Of a DNA stretch of 64,000 nt, positions 15,193 to 24,394 are shown piece after piece. The number at the start of each line of letters is the position of its first letter. The first letter of the stretch is position 1. The stretch comes from Verrucomicrobium sp. GAS474 (GTDB taxonomy: Bacteria > Verrucomicrobiota > Verrucomicrobiia > Methylacidiphilales > GAS474), in the NCBI RefSeq assembly GCF_900105685.1, contig NZ_LT629781.1, positions 1,612,001-1,676,000 of the forward strand. Reading direction: 5' to 3'. The notes under the pieces were generated by a model that saw only the letters and a list, made by a program, of their open reading frames with translations, was not told the DNA's origin and searched no databases. Position numbers and translations under genes: made by a program.

Positions 15193-15735
15193 CTACACCA
15201 TCCCCAGCTTCTTCTTCCCTGCCTCGGTGATCCGGTCCGGCCCCCACGGCGGGTCCCAGACGACGGCGACCTGCGCCTCGGTCACGCCGGGGAGGGTCAG
15301 CAGCTTCGCCCGCGCGTCGGCGGCGATCGAGGGACCCATGCCGCAGCCGGGGGCGGTGAGGGTCATCTGCGCCGAGATGACGGAGCCCTTGCCCTCGGCG
15401 TCGGGCGCGATCTCGAGGGTGTAGACGAGGCCGAGGTCGACGATGTTCACGGGGATCTCGGGGTCGTAGCAATTCTTGAGCTTCTCCCACGCCGCCTCCT
15501 CGAGGGTCTGGCCCTCGGGGAGGGCCTGCGCCTCGGTGACGGCGGTGCGGCCCAGGGCGTCGGCGTCGGTCCCGGCGATGCGGAAGAGGCCGCCGAGGCT
15601 CGGGACGGCGACGGTGAAGGTGTCGCCCAGCGCCTGGGTGATGACGACTTCGGTGCCGACGGGAAGGAGATGGGAGTCGCCGCCGGGGATGCGGATCGCG
15701 GTGACTTCCCGGGAAAGAGGGAGGGATTGGCTCAT
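15193..15735 (-). CDS. sufT: SufT-like Fe-S cluster assembly protein
   Basis: 180 residues from ATG 15733-15735. The C-terminal ~110 residues are a DUF59/MIP18 domain: KNCYDPEIPVNIVDLGLVY, MTLTAPGCGM with the conserved Cys, and VVWDPPWGPDRI. An N-terminal ~70-residue extension (VTAIRIPGGDSHLLPVG) is typical of SufT rather than of plain PaaD-like proteins. SufT helps maturation of Fe-S proteins. It stands alone here, without suf genes nearby, convergent with trpA. Confidence 0.85.
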   Translation of the reverse strand: MSQSLPLSREVTAIRIPGGDSHLLPVGTEVVITQALGDTFTVAVPSLGGLFRIAGTDADALGRTAVTEAQALPEGQTLEEAAWEKLKNCYDPEIPVNIVDLGLVYTLEIAPDAEGKGSVISAQMTLTAPGCGMGPSIAADARAKLLTLPGVTEAQVAVVWDPPWGPDRITEAGKKKLGMV

Positions 15736-15876
15736 GGGTGGAAAAAGGGGGTTCGGGAGGGGTTCCTTTCTCGCTGATTCCGACCGGAATAGCACGGAAA
15801 TAAGAAGAAAATCGGGATGGCGTGAATTTCAATTTTAGCGTGGCCATTTGACGGGGCGGCCCGTCATACTGCCCTG

Positions 15877-18800
15877 GTGTCTATCGGTACATTGAAGCTG
15901 AAGCAGGCTGTCCGACTCCTCTCCTTTGGGACGGCTCTTTTCGTCATTTCCCTCGCGGGGGTTTCCCAGGCACGCGCCGCCGGGGCGGCCGACCTGTTCA
16001 AGCAGGGGGTCGAGGCGCTCAATACCGGCGACTACCCCGGCGCGATCACCCCGCTGAAGGACATCGTCGACCATTACCCGACCGAGGTCATCTATCCCGA
16101 CGCCATGCTCGCCCTCGGGCAGGCCCAGCTCGCGGTCGGCGAAATCGACAACGCGCTCCAGAATTTCACCAAGGTCGCGACCACCCCCGCCTATCCCGGC
16201 GACCTCCGCGAGATGGGGAGCTACTACATCGGCCAGGCGCTCTTCTCCAAGGGCGCGCGGCAGACGGTGAAGGCCGACCGCGACAAGGCGCTCCTCCAGG
16301 CGGGCGAGGCCTTCGGGAAGTACCTGAAGGATTATCCCCCCGCCGCGGGCGACAACCCGACGGGGATCTTCCGCCAGGAGGCCCATTACTACCGGATGCA
16401 GGCCCTCTACTTCGGCGGGGACAACGCCGGGGCCGACAAGGAGGCGGCGACGCTGATCGCCGAATACCCGAACAGCGAGGAGAAGGGCGAATACTATCTC
16501 TGGAGCGGCAAGATCGCGGCGGCCTCGGCCCGCGCCGTGATCATGAAGGACCTGACGAAGATCGACGTCCCGCTGGTGCAGCAGTTCGTCGCGAAGGCCT
16601 TCGACGCCTTCTCCCACGTCCAGGCCAGCCCCTCGCTCGCCGCCCTCTCCAACGACGCGCAGACCGAGATCGGCGCGCTCGAGATGGACTACGCCGAGGT
16701 CTTCCAGGGCCCGGCGAACAAGGCGGCCCGCTCGGCCGAGTTCGACAAGGCGATCGCCGCCTTCGTGAAGGTCCTGCCGAAGGAGCGGATCCTCCCGCTG
16801 GAGGAGAAGAACCTCGCCGAGATCGCCGGGAAGATCCGCGACGCCGCCCTCTCCGGGAACAAGGCCCTCTACCGCTCCCTCCTCGACCGCCGCCAGCGGC
16901 AGCAGGCGGTGATCGACGAGATCAAGAAGAGTCCCGATCCCGCCGTCTCCGCCGGGCTCCGCATCGGCGAGGCCTACGTCCGGACCGACCGGCAGAACGA
17001 GGCCCGCACTGTCCTCCGCTTCTACGGCCCCCTCGCCGCCTCGGAGGAGGACCGGAAGAAGGCGGGGTACCTCACCGTCCTCACCTACACCCTCCAGAAG
17101 AACGTGGCGAAGGCCGACGAGGCTCTCCAGAAGCAGATCGCCGACTTCGCCACCGATCCCAACTCGAAGAACCTCCGCTACTTCATCGCGCAGACCCTCC
17201 GCCAGCAGGAGGAATTCCCCGCCGCCGTCGAGCAGTACAAACGTTACATCCAGGACGCCCCCGACGGCCGCTATTACGATCCCGCCGTCGCCGAACTGGC
17301 CGAGACGATGATCACGCTGAAGCAGGAGGCCGCCGTCGTCCCCGTCCTCACCGACTTCCTCAAGAAGAAGCCGGCGAGCCCCGAGGCGCCCCGCGCCCAC
17401 TTCCTCCTCGGTCGCGCGCTCGCCGCCCAGGGGAAGCCGACCGAGGCGGTCGCCGAGTTCCGCATCGTCCTCCTGAACGCCGCGGCCGAGGCCCGGCTCC
17501 GCACCGATTCGGCGGTCCAGTCGGCGGCGGCCCTCTCCCAGGCGGGTTCCTTCGACCTCGTGATCGCGCTCAGCGACGAGTTCGTCCCGAAGAACATCTC
17601 CCCCCTCGCCTCGGCGGCCCTCCTCTACTACAAGGGCGCGGCCCAGGCGCAGAAGAAGTACGTCCCCGGCGCCATCGCCGCCTTCGAGCAGGTGCTGAAG
17701 GACTACCCGAAGGAACCCTACGCGATCTACGCCGGGCAGCAGGCCGTCCAGCTCCGCATCTCCCAGAACGAGCTCGACCAGGCCCTCGCCATCGCCCAGC
17801 TCCTCCGCGAGGCGGCCCCCGATTCGCCCCAGGCGGCGGGCGCCGCGATGGTGATCGGGCAGGTCTACGAGAAGCGGGCCGATTACGAGAAGGCCGCCGC
17901 CACCTACGCCCCGGCGGCGGCGGGGGCGACGCCGATCGCCCCCGTCGCCGACGCGCAGCTCGCCGCGATGTGGCTGACGGCGGCGAAGGCCCTCGGCGTC
18001 TATACGGCGCTCGGCGAGGAGGACAAGAAGCTCTGGACGCAGCGGACCGACGCGGCGACGGCGGCGGCGCTCGACGCCGTGAACCGCTTCCCGACGGCGC
18101 GCGCCGCGGGGCGGGCGCTCGAGGGGCTCGTCGCGGTCACGATCCTGAAGATCGACGCGGGGGTCTTCACCCTCGACGCCGGGACCGGCTTCTTTGCCGA
18201 CCAGGCCGCCAAGGCCGCCGCCCCGGCCAAGGGCCGCTACGAGCTGGCCCGGGCCGCCGTCATCATGCGGCGCGGGAAGGCCGAGGAGGCCTTCCCCCTC
18301 TACCAGAAGGCCTATGCCGACGCGGCGATCCTCTGGACGCCCGAGGACCTGGAACGCTTCGGCGAGCTCCTGCTGGCGGGGAAGCAGTGGGAGACGGCCG
18401 TCGCCGTCTTCACGAAGCTGAAGGCGAGCTACACCGGGCAGGGCGAGGACCGGGCGCAGGCGGCGGCGGCCTACGGCCTCGGCGCGGCGAAGCTCGGCGC
18501 GGGCGATTCGGCCGCCGCCGACACCTTCTTCGGCGAGCTCGAAAAGAACTACCCCTGGTCGGAAAAGATCTGGGAGGCGAAGCTCGGGCGCGGGCGGGCC
18601 GCGGCGGGCCGCGGCGACCAGGACAAGGCGCAGGACTACTTCAAGCAGATCATCATGGCGGGCGCCTCGACGCCCGAGATCAAGGCGCAGGCCCTCCTCG
18701 GCTTCGCCCAGGCGCTCGAGGCCCAGGGGAAGCTCTTCCCCGACGCGAAGGGCGATCTCCCGAACGCGGTGAACAATTACAAGAAGATCGACGCCTTCTA

Positions 18801-18984
18801 CGAATCGGTCCCCTCCGTCGCCGCCGAGGGGCTGTGGCGCGCCGGGCAGCTCTACGAGAAGGCGGGACGGAACGCCGAGGCCCGCGACGCCTACGCGCTG
18901 CTGGTGAAGAAGTACAAGCAATCGTCCTTCTTCGCCCAGGCCGACGAGCGGCTGAAGGCGCTCCCCGCCGCTCCGGCGAAGTAG
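15877..18984 (+). CDS. large secreted TPR-repeat protein
   Basis: 1035 residues starting at GTG 15877. N-terminal signal peptide (hydrophobic SFGTALFVISLAGV, cut near ARAAG). The remainder is a long array of TPR/TPR-like helical pairs, e.g. AADLFKQGVEALNTGDYPGA, EVIYPDAMLALGQAQLAVGE, APRAHFLLGRALAAQGKP and DAYALLVKKYKQSS. No catalytic domain. Predicted periplasmic or outer-membrane-associated scaffold. Followed 28 bp later by the beta-helix gene, so probably an operon. Partners unknown. Confidence 0.8.
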   Translation: MSIGTLKLKQAVRLLSFGTALFVISLAGVSQARAAGAADLFKQGVEALNTGDYPGAITPLKDIVDHYPTEVIYPDAMLALGQAQLAVGEIDNALQNFTKVATTPAYPGDLREMGSYYIGQALFSKGARQTVKADRDKALLQAGEAFGKYLKDYPPAAGDNPTGIFRQEAHYYRMQALYFGGDNAGADKEAATLIAEYPNSEEKGEYYLWSGKIAAASARAVIMKDLTKIDVPLVQQFVAKAFDAFSHVQASPSLAALSNDAQTEIGALEMDYAEVFQGPANKAARSAEFDKAIAAFVKVLPKERILPLEEKNLAEIAGKIRDAALSGNKALYRSLLDRRQRQQAVIDEIKKSPDPAVSAGLRIGEAYVRTDRQNEARTVLRFYGPLAASEEDRKKAGYLTVLTYTLQKNVAKADEALQKQIADFATDPNSKNLRYFIAQTLRQQEEFPAAVEQYKRYIQDAPDGRYYDPAVAELAETMITLKQEAAVVPVLTDFLKKKPASPEAPRAHFLLGRALAAQGKPTEAVAEFRIVLLNAAAEARLRTDSAVQSAAALSQAGSFDLVIALSDEFVPKNISPLASAALLYYKGAAQAQKKYVPGAIAAFEQVLKDYPKEPYAIYAGQQAVQLRISQNELDQALAIAQLLREAAPDSPQAAGAAMVIGQVYEKRADYEKAAATYAPAAAGATPIAPVADAQLAAMWLTAAKALGVYTALGEEDKKLWTQRTDAATAAALDAVNRFPTARAAGRALEGLVAVTILKIDAGVFTLDAGTGFFADQAAKAAAPAKGRYELARAAVIMRRGKAEEAFPLYQKAYADAAILWTPEDLERFGELLLAGKQWETAVAVFTKLKASYTGQGEDRAQAAAAYGLGAAKLGAGDSAAADTFFGELEKNYPWSEKIWEAKLGRGRAAAGRGDQDKAQDYFKQIIMAGASTPEIKAQALLGFAQALEAQGKLFPDAKGDLPNAVNNYKKIDAFYESVPSVAAEGLWRAGQLYEKAGRNAEARDAYALLVKKYKQSSFFAQADERLKALPAAPAK

Positions 18985-19012
18985 ACGAAGACGAAGAGGA
19001 AAAGGGAGAGCG

Positions 19013-20320
19013 ATGATGAGGCGTTTCCTCCTTCCGCTCTCCGCCGCTTGCCTCCTCCTCGGCCTGCTTCCGGGCCGGGCGTTGGCGGCCTCTCCTCCGG
19101 GGGAGGTCTGGATCGCGATCCGCGCCGACAAGGCGGCGGGCCGGGGGACGGCGCAGGACCCCTGCGACGGATCGACGGCGGCGAGGATGAAGGCCCTCCT
19201 CGCCGCGCTTCCCGAGAGTACCCGCGTCCACTTCGCCGAGGGGACCTTCCCGATCGAACCCGCCTCCCGCTTCTGCGGCGCGGGCGAGTTGCTCTGCGGC
19301 GTCGAGCTCAAGGACGGCTGGAAATTCGAGGGGGCCGGGCAGGGGCGGACGATCCTCCGCGCCGACTATGCGGGCTTGTCGAGGCAGGCGAAGGAAAAGG
19401 CGACGAGCTATTGCCTGCTGCAGGGCGGCCTCGCCCGGCCCGGGGGGCTGGCCGGTTTCGAGCTGCGGAACGTGACGCTCGACTGCAATCCGGGCAAGGC
19501 GGGGGCGAATCTTCCGAAGGCGAAGATCGTCGCGACGGCCCTCGGCCTCAACGGGACCCACTGCCTGATCGAGGGGGTCGAGATGATCCATGGCTACAAC
19601 GGGAACCAGACCGCCGGGACCGAGGCCTTCTACGTCGCCATCGGGCGGCCTCCGGGGGCCGACGGCTTCGGGAATACGGTCCGCCGCTGCCACCTCCACG
19701 CGATGAGCGAGGCCCGCTCGCTGGAGCTTCTCCTCGGCCTCTCGGGCTTCGGGGAGACGACGTTTGCGAACCGCGACCTTCTCTTCGAGGAGAACCTCCT
19801 CGACGGCCTCGACGAGAACGGTCACCTCGCGACCCAGGGGCTGAACTGGTTCACGGCGGGAGGGAAATCGACCCAGCCGAATTTCAAGATGACGGGCAAC
19901 ACGGTGAGGAACTGCGGCGTGGCCGCCTACGGCGATACCGCCGCCACGCCGCTCGACAACTGCCAGATCGTCGGGAACACCTTCGAGATCCCGCCCGACG
20001 GCGTCGGCATCTACGTCCTCCACCCGCTGACCCACACCTTCATCGACGGGAACGTCTTCCGCTTCGCCGGGCCGGGAGGGCAGGGGATCATCCTCGGGCA
20101 GGGGGACCAGCCGGTTTCGGGGCTGATGCTGAGCAACAACCTCTTCACCGGGGAGAAGCGGTGCGCCGTGAATCTCTGCGGCGACCCGCACCTCACCGAG
20201 GCCCTGATCGTGAACAACCGGGTCGAGGGGAAGAGCGGCCTCGGGGCGCTCTGCAACGTCTCCGGCCTCGGGGCCGACGTGACGATCTCCGGCAATATCC
20301 TCCCTACGCCGGAGCGGTAG
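19013..20320 (+). CDS. secreted right-handed beta-helix (pectate-lyase-fold) protein
   Basis: 435 residues; ATG 19013 follows AAAAGGGAGAG. Signal peptide (FLLPLSAACLLLGLLPGRALA). The body has repeating Asn/Gly-rich beta-helix turns such as FEGAGQGRTILRADY, NGTHCLIEGVEMIHGYNGN, GNTVRNCGVAAYG and DNCQIVGNTFEIPPDGVGIY. This is the parallel beta-helix fold of carbohydrate-active or surface proteins. No catalytic residues could be assigned. Co-oriented with the TPR gene upstream; ends 9 bp from the convergent TPR gene. Confidence 0.75.
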   Translation: MMRRFLLPLSAACLLLGLLPGRALAASPPGEVWIAIRADKAAGRGTAQDPCDGSTAARMKALLAALPESTRVHFAEGTFPIEPASRFCGAGELLCGVELKDGWKFEGAGQGRTILRADYAGLSRQAKEKATSYCLLQGGLARPGGLAGFELRNVTLDCNPGKAGANLPKAKIVATALGLNGTHCLIEGVEMIHGYNGNQTAGTEAFYVAIGRPPGADGFGNTVRRCHLHAMSEARSLELLLGLSGFGETTFANRDLLFEENLLDGLDENGHLATQGLNWFTAGGKSTQPNFKMTGNTVRNCGVAAYGDTAATPLDNCQIVGNTFEIPPDGVGIYVLHPLTHTFIDGNVFRFAGPGGQGIILGQGDQPVSGLMLSNNLFTGEKRCAVNLCGDPHLTEALIVNNRVEGKSGLGALCNVSGLGADVTISGNILPTPER

Positions 20321-20329
20321 GGGCGGCGG

Positions 20330-21583
20330 TTATTTCGCCGGGGCGGCGGGGGGGGCGAGGACCGTGGAAGTCGAGGCCGGGGCCGAGGGGGCCCGGGCGG
20401 GACCGGTATCGCCGATCGAGCCGAGGCTGGCGCTGGGGGCGGGCGCGGGCGTCGTGTCGGTGTTTCGCATCACCTCGATCTGCTGGATGATGCCGCCGAG
20501 GCGGGTGCGGAAGTCGCCCAGCCACCGGTTCCAATCGTCGTTGGCGGCGGCGGAGGGGCGGGGGATGTTCGTCGTCGGGTCGCTCGCCTGGCGGTCGAGG
20601 AGGGAGAGGTAGAAATCGAGCATCTTCGCCCAGGCCGGATTCTCCTTGTTCTTCAGGATCGTCTCGAGGAGGGCCGTCTGGTCGAGGAGGTTCCCCTTGT
20701 ATTCGGCGAGGAGCTGGTCGGCGCAGCGGCGCTGCCAGTAGAGCTGGTCGTCCTTCTCCAGCGTGTTGACGAGCCAGATGAACGACTGGAGGGCGGCGGT
20801 CTGCTTCGGCTTGTCCTTCGTGATGCCGTAGAGGGTGACGAGGCGGAGCCACGACTCGGCGGCGAAGGGATGGAAGGGGGCGATGGCGAGGGCGGTCTCG
20901 TATTTCGCGATCGCGTCGGGGACCTTGTGGAGCTGGAAGGCGATGTCGGCCTGGCGGAAGTTCGAGGTCTGGATCAGCTTCTCGAGGGAGGGATTCTGCT
21001 TCTTGAACCGCTCGTAGAGCTCGTCGGCCCGTTCCCAGTTGTTCGCCAGGTACTCGGTCTCGGCCAGTTCCCACGTGGCGGCCTGGGAGAGGCGGAGGGA
21101 GGAGGAGAAGTCCGACTTGTCGAGGGACGAGGCCTTGTTGATGGCGAAGGAGAGGGTCTTGTAGAAGGCTTCCCGGGCGCGGTCGTAGGCGCCGAGCTGC
21201 TTGTAGAGCTCCCCGGACTGGAACATGGCGCGGGGGGCGTCGATCTGGTCGGTGAACTCGGAGAGGTAGCGCCGGTACCAGACGAGGGCGGCGGTCGGCT
21301 CGTCGATCTTCTGGGCGATCTTCGCCCGGAGGAAGACGGCCTCGGCGAGGGCGGGCCGGTCGACGCCGGGGACCCGCATGAAACGCTCGATGAGCTGGAT
21401 CGCGATGGCGTAGTCCCCCCGGTCGGCGCAGCGGCGGGCCTGGGCGAGGACTTCGTTCGGCGTGGCGATGCCGGGGTTGAAGTCGTTGTCGTCGGCGTGG
21501 AGCGGCAGCGTCGACGGGAGGGTGAGCCCGAGGGTGAGGAGGAGGAGCAGGGCGGCGCGGAGGATCACCATCTTGCCTCGCAC
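20330..21583 (-). CDS. secreted TPR-like protein
   Basis: 417 residues with a signal peptide (VILRAALLLLLTLGLTLPS). The mature part has TPR-like helix pairs (EVLAQARRCADRGDYAIAIQ, ALVWYRRYLSEF, AYDRAREAFYKTLSFA, DAIAKYETALAIAPFHPFAA). The end is a Pro/Ala/Ser/Thr-rich low-complexity tail, likely disordered. No enzyme signature. Followed in transcription sense by nothing on the same strand; the gene upstream (21640-22395) is also secreted and 56 bp away, so the two may be co-transcribed. Confidence 0.75.
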   Translation of the reverse strand: MRGKMVILRAALLLLLTLGLTLPSTLPLHADDNDFNPGIATPNEVLAQARRCADRGDYAIAIQLIERFMRVPGVDRPALAEAVFLRAKIAQKIDEPTAALVWYRRYLSEFTDQIDAPRAMFQSGELYKQLGAYDRAREAFYKTLSFAINKASSLDKSDFSSSLRLSQAATWELAETEYLANNWERADELYERFKKQNPSLEKLIQTSNFRQADIAFQLHKVPDAIAKYETALAIAPFHPFAAESWLRLVTLYGITKDKPKQTAALQSFIWLVNTLEKDDQLYWQRRCADQLLAEYKGNLLDQTALLETILKNKENPAWAKMLDFYLSLLDRQASDPTTNIPRPSAAANDDWNRWLGDFRTRLGGIIQQIEVMRNTDTTPAPAPSASLGSIGDTGPARAPSAPASTSTVLAPPAAPAK

Positions 21584-21639
21584 GGTACCGTTCCCTCCCC
21601 TCGATGTCTACCTCTTCGCTCTCGACCGGAGGCGCGTGC

Positions 21640-22395
21640 CTACCGCTGCGGGACGGTGTAGATGACGGAGCTGCCGTGGCCCGAGGGGGCCTCCTGGTTC
21701 CACGTGTAGGGGTAGCGGATGTGGAGGAGGAGGTCGTCGCCGTCGCCGTCGGTGCCGTCTTCTTCCCGGGCTTTGCCCTTGGTCTTGGCGTCGGAGGCGG
21801 GGGAGCCGTCGGCGTTGTATTGGCCGCGCTGCTGCTTGGCCAGTTCCTCGGCGTCCCGATGGGCGCGGACCCAGTCGAGGAAGGCGTTGGAGGCGGGCTT
21901 CGGGGCGGGCGTCTCCTGGACGACGTCGGCTTCGGGGAGGTCGCCGCCGTCATTGCCGGCGTGCTCCTTTGCCTTGGAGGGAACGGGTTCCATGCCGAGG
22001 CCGTGGGCGGCGGGAAGCTCGGCGATGATCGATTCGGTCCGGGGGGCGGGGGCGACCTTCGCCGGTCCGAGGGGCCGGAGGGCGTCAGGGAGGGGGGGGA
22101 GGGCGACTTCGTTGGAGCTCGCCATCATGTCCTTCGGGTCGCCGCCGCCGCGGACCCCGGCGCGCATGGCGACGGGATTGGAGAGGAAGTGGGTCGCCTG
22201 GGGGGAATTCGGGGAAAAGACGGTCTGGTCGACGTCGGCGTAGGGAATATCGGAGGCCGACGCCCCGGGGGAGGGGAGGAGGAGGCTCAGGGTAAACGCA
22301 CTCCAGGCCAGCGCCAGGATGGGGCTGGGGAAGGGATGCCGGGGTTGCGCCCGAATCATTCGGGGCGAACCACTTACAGAGATATTGCGTTTCAT
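21640..22395 (-). CDS. hypothetical secreted protein
   Basis: 251 residues. Long N-region then hydrophobic ILALAWSAFTLSLLL with a likely cleavage near ASA-SD, so exported. Mature part is polar and low complexity, with an acidic DGTDGDGDDLLLH stretch before a C-terminal IRYPYTWNQE. No family recognised. An in-frame ATG at MIRAQPRH would give a more normal signal peptide and may be the true start. Confidence 0.55.
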   Translation of the reverse strand: MKRNISVSGSPRMIRAQPRHPFPSPILALAWSAFTLSLLLPSPGASASDIPYADVDQTVFSPNSPQATHFLSNPVAMRAGVRGGGDPKDMMASSNEVALPPLPDALRPLGPAKVAPAPRTESIIAELPAAHGLGMEPVPSKAKEHAGNDGGDLPEADVVQETPAPKPASNAFLDWVRAHRDAEELAKQQRGQYNADGSPASDAKTKGKAREEDGTDGDGDDLLLHIRYPYTWNQEAPSGHGSSVIYTVPQR

Positions 22396-22473
22396 GGCGC
22401 TTGCGCGCCAAGCGGAGGCCTAGGGATTCCTGCTTTGGGGTGGCTCCATCCGCCCGCAATCTTTTGGAATCAA

Positions 22474-23598
22474 CTAAAATCCGATCAGCGCAGATTCCTT
22501 ATCGGCAAAAACTTCGAGATCTTTAGTTTCTTCGAACGCCCGGGCCTGGCCGGTGAATTCACTGGAACCGATGACGCGGAACTTGATGCTCAGCTCGCGG
22601 CACGACTGGACGATCTGGAGGAGGAGCTTGATGATCGTCATCTCGATCCGCTGGACTTCGCTGGCGTCGATCAGGAGCTTGTTGAGGCCGGAATCGACCA
22701 TTTCCCGGGTCTTGGGGGAGATGTAGTTCGCGAGCTCGGTGGCGATGATCTGCGAGGGGTTGTTCGGGATCTTGCAGACCTGGATGCCGCCGGCGACGAA
22801 GAAGTAGCGGCTGGAGGTGTCGACGTTCATCGCGCGGCAGACGCGGTAGAAGAGTTCCGACGGGTCGATCGGCTTCGTGATGACGCCGTTGAAGCCGATG
22901 GACTGCGCCCGGTTCTGCTCCTCGGTGGCGGTCTTCACGCTCATGCCGAAGACGGGGACCGACTTGGTCTTCGTGTTGGCGCGCATCATCTGGAAGAAGT
23001 TGAACGCCGCGCCCTCGGGGAGGGAGAGGTTGATGAGGATGACGTCGGGGACTTCCTTCGAGGAGAGGTCGATCGCCTCGCCGCACTGCGCGGCGCTGGT
23101 GACGCGCCAGGAGGTGCTGGAGAAGGCGGAGCGGACCTGGTCGATGATCGCGGGCTTGTCGTCGACGACGAGGATGTTCGCGGTGTCCTCGAGGGTCTTG
23201 TTGCGGTTCTCGCCGGAGCCCTTGGGCTGGAGGTCGAGGACGCGGCCGACGCGCTCCAGGAGGACCTGCTCGGTGAAGGGCTTGATGATGTAGTCGCGGA
23301 TGCCCATGCGGGCGATCTTCACGACGTTTTCCTTGCCGGCTTCGGCCGTCAGCATGATGACGGGGATTTCCTTCAGGACGGGGTCGGCCTTGAGCTTGCT
23401 GAGCGTCTCGACGCCGTCCATGACGGGCATCGTGACGTCGAGGATGATCAGGTCCGGGTTTTCCCGGGTCGCGACCGCGAGGCCCTCGACGCCGTTGCTG
23501 GCGAAGGAGAGATCGACGTTGTAATTTTTGAAGGCGCGACCGATGACCATGTGGATCATCTTACTGTCGTCGACGCTCAGGATCTTGGGCTGGGCCAT
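22474..23598 (-). CDS. tandem-receiver response regulator with STAS-like C-terminus
   Basis: 374 residues. Receiver 1 (about 4-125) is complete: acidic pair VDDSK, phospho-acceptor Asp in LIILDVTMPVMDG and Lys in YIIKPF. Receiver 2 (about 140-260) has VVDDKP and VITKPID but the acceptor position reads VILINLSLP, Asn instead of Asp, so it probably cannot be phosphorylated. The last ~110 residues (KLLIDASEVQRIEMTIIKLL, then IKFRVIGSSE) look like a STAS/anti-anti-sigma fold. Directly downstream of the CheX-like gene (7-bp gap), so co-transcribed with it. Confidence 0.8.
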   Translation of the reverse strand: MAQPKILSVDDSKMIHMVIGRAFKNYNVDLSFASNGVEGLAVATRENPDLIILDVTMPVMDGVETLSKLKADPVLKEIPVIMLTAEAGKENVVKIARMGIRDYIIKPFTEQVLLERVGRVLDLQPKGSGENRNKTLEDTANILVVDDKPAIIDQVRSAFSSTSWRVTSAAQCGEAIDLSSKEVPDVILINLSLPEGAAFNFFQMMRANTKTKSVPVFGMSVKTATEEQNRAQSIGFNGVITKPIDPSELFYRVCRAMNVDTSSRYFFVAGGIQVCKIPNNPSQIIATELANYISPKTREMVDSGLNKLLIDASEVQRIEMTIIKLLLQIVQSCRELSIKFRVIGSSEFTGQARAFEETKDLEVFADKESALIGF

Positions 23599-23605
23599 GG
23601 TAGTC

Positions 23606-24133
23606 TTATTCCTCTAAACGGGCAAAAATGCAAATGTTCAACGTCTCGTTGATTTCGGGCACGTTGAAAGAGCTGGTCAGGGAGAGCGGGGATTGCAGGT
23701 TGTCGACGCTGACCTTCAGGCCCCGGAGGACGGTGGGGATGCTGAGGGCGCAGTTGAATCCGCGGTCGGCCATCTTCGACTTGAGGTTGCCGGTCACCAT
23801 GTTGGTGAGCTCGCCCACGACGTCGTTGACCTCGTCGGCGGGGCGGTTGGGATCGTCTCCCAGGATGCGGTTCGCGGCGGCCTTCGCGAGGCCGTCGGTG
23901 AGGTTGAGGTAGAGGATGCCGGTCATCTTGCCGGTGAAGCTGACGCCGCCGCTGACGCCGGAGATCTCGATCGGCGGTTTGGCGATGTCGTCCTCCGTCT
24001 CATTGGCCGCCACCTCGATGTTCAACATCGTGGCGAAGACTTCTCTGGCGGCGGCTCGGGCGAAGGTCGATATGATATGCACAGGCAAGGCTTCCGTTTT
24101 TGAATGTTCGGCGACGGTTACTGAGGGAAGCAC
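23606..24133 (-). CDS. CheX-like chemotaxis phosphatase-family protein
   Basis: Up to 175 residues from GTG 24131-24133. The core ELTNMVTGNLKSKM within DEVNDVVGE follows the ExxN phosphatase helix of CheX/CheC/FliY proteins, with the glycine-rich strand SGGVSFTGKMTGILYLNL before it. CheX removes phosphate from CheY-type receivers. Pairing with the receiver gene 7 bp downstream suggests that its receiver 1 is the substrate; this is inference. Start is uncertain, as later GTG and TTG codons are in frame. No cheA or cheY gene is in the window. Confidence 0.8.
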   Translation of the reverse strand: MLPSVTVAEHSKTEALPVHIISTFARAAAREVFATMLNIEVAANETEDDIAKPPIEISGVSGGVSFTGKMTGILYLNLTDGLAKAAANRILGDDPNRPADEVNDVVGELTNMVTGNLKSKMADRGFNCALSIPTVLRGLKVSVDNLQSPLSLTSSFNVPEINETLNICIFARLEE

Positions 24134-24394
24134 TTAGCATACCTCGTTTGCGTAGTTCTAGTAAAATCGGGAATACGCGAATCTTTCTCTTTTTCTACCT
24201 AGGCATCGGGGGGAGTTCGGACCCGTTCAACAGGGAAGATGGACGGGCTCTGTCCGGCGCGATGTGCTTCATTCGGCTGACGCCGCCCGGGCTCTTTAAA
24301 TGCTAGACGGGCTCTTCCGTTTCGTACATGGTTTCGGTCACCGAAGCCCCGTCTGCTTCCTGAAACTGCATCGCAAGGCTTTAGCGTATTTCCG

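Noticed and set aside
15835-19311. Very long open frame on the minus strand across the TPR gene
   Set aside because: It is antisense to a gene with signal peptide and TPR periodicity; its translation is Arg/Gly/Leu-rich without domains, as expected from GC-rich codon bias.
24134-24394. Possible riboswitch or small RNA between the CheX-like and HDOD genes
   Set aside because: I see no convincing stem or terminator; only weak local complementarity.
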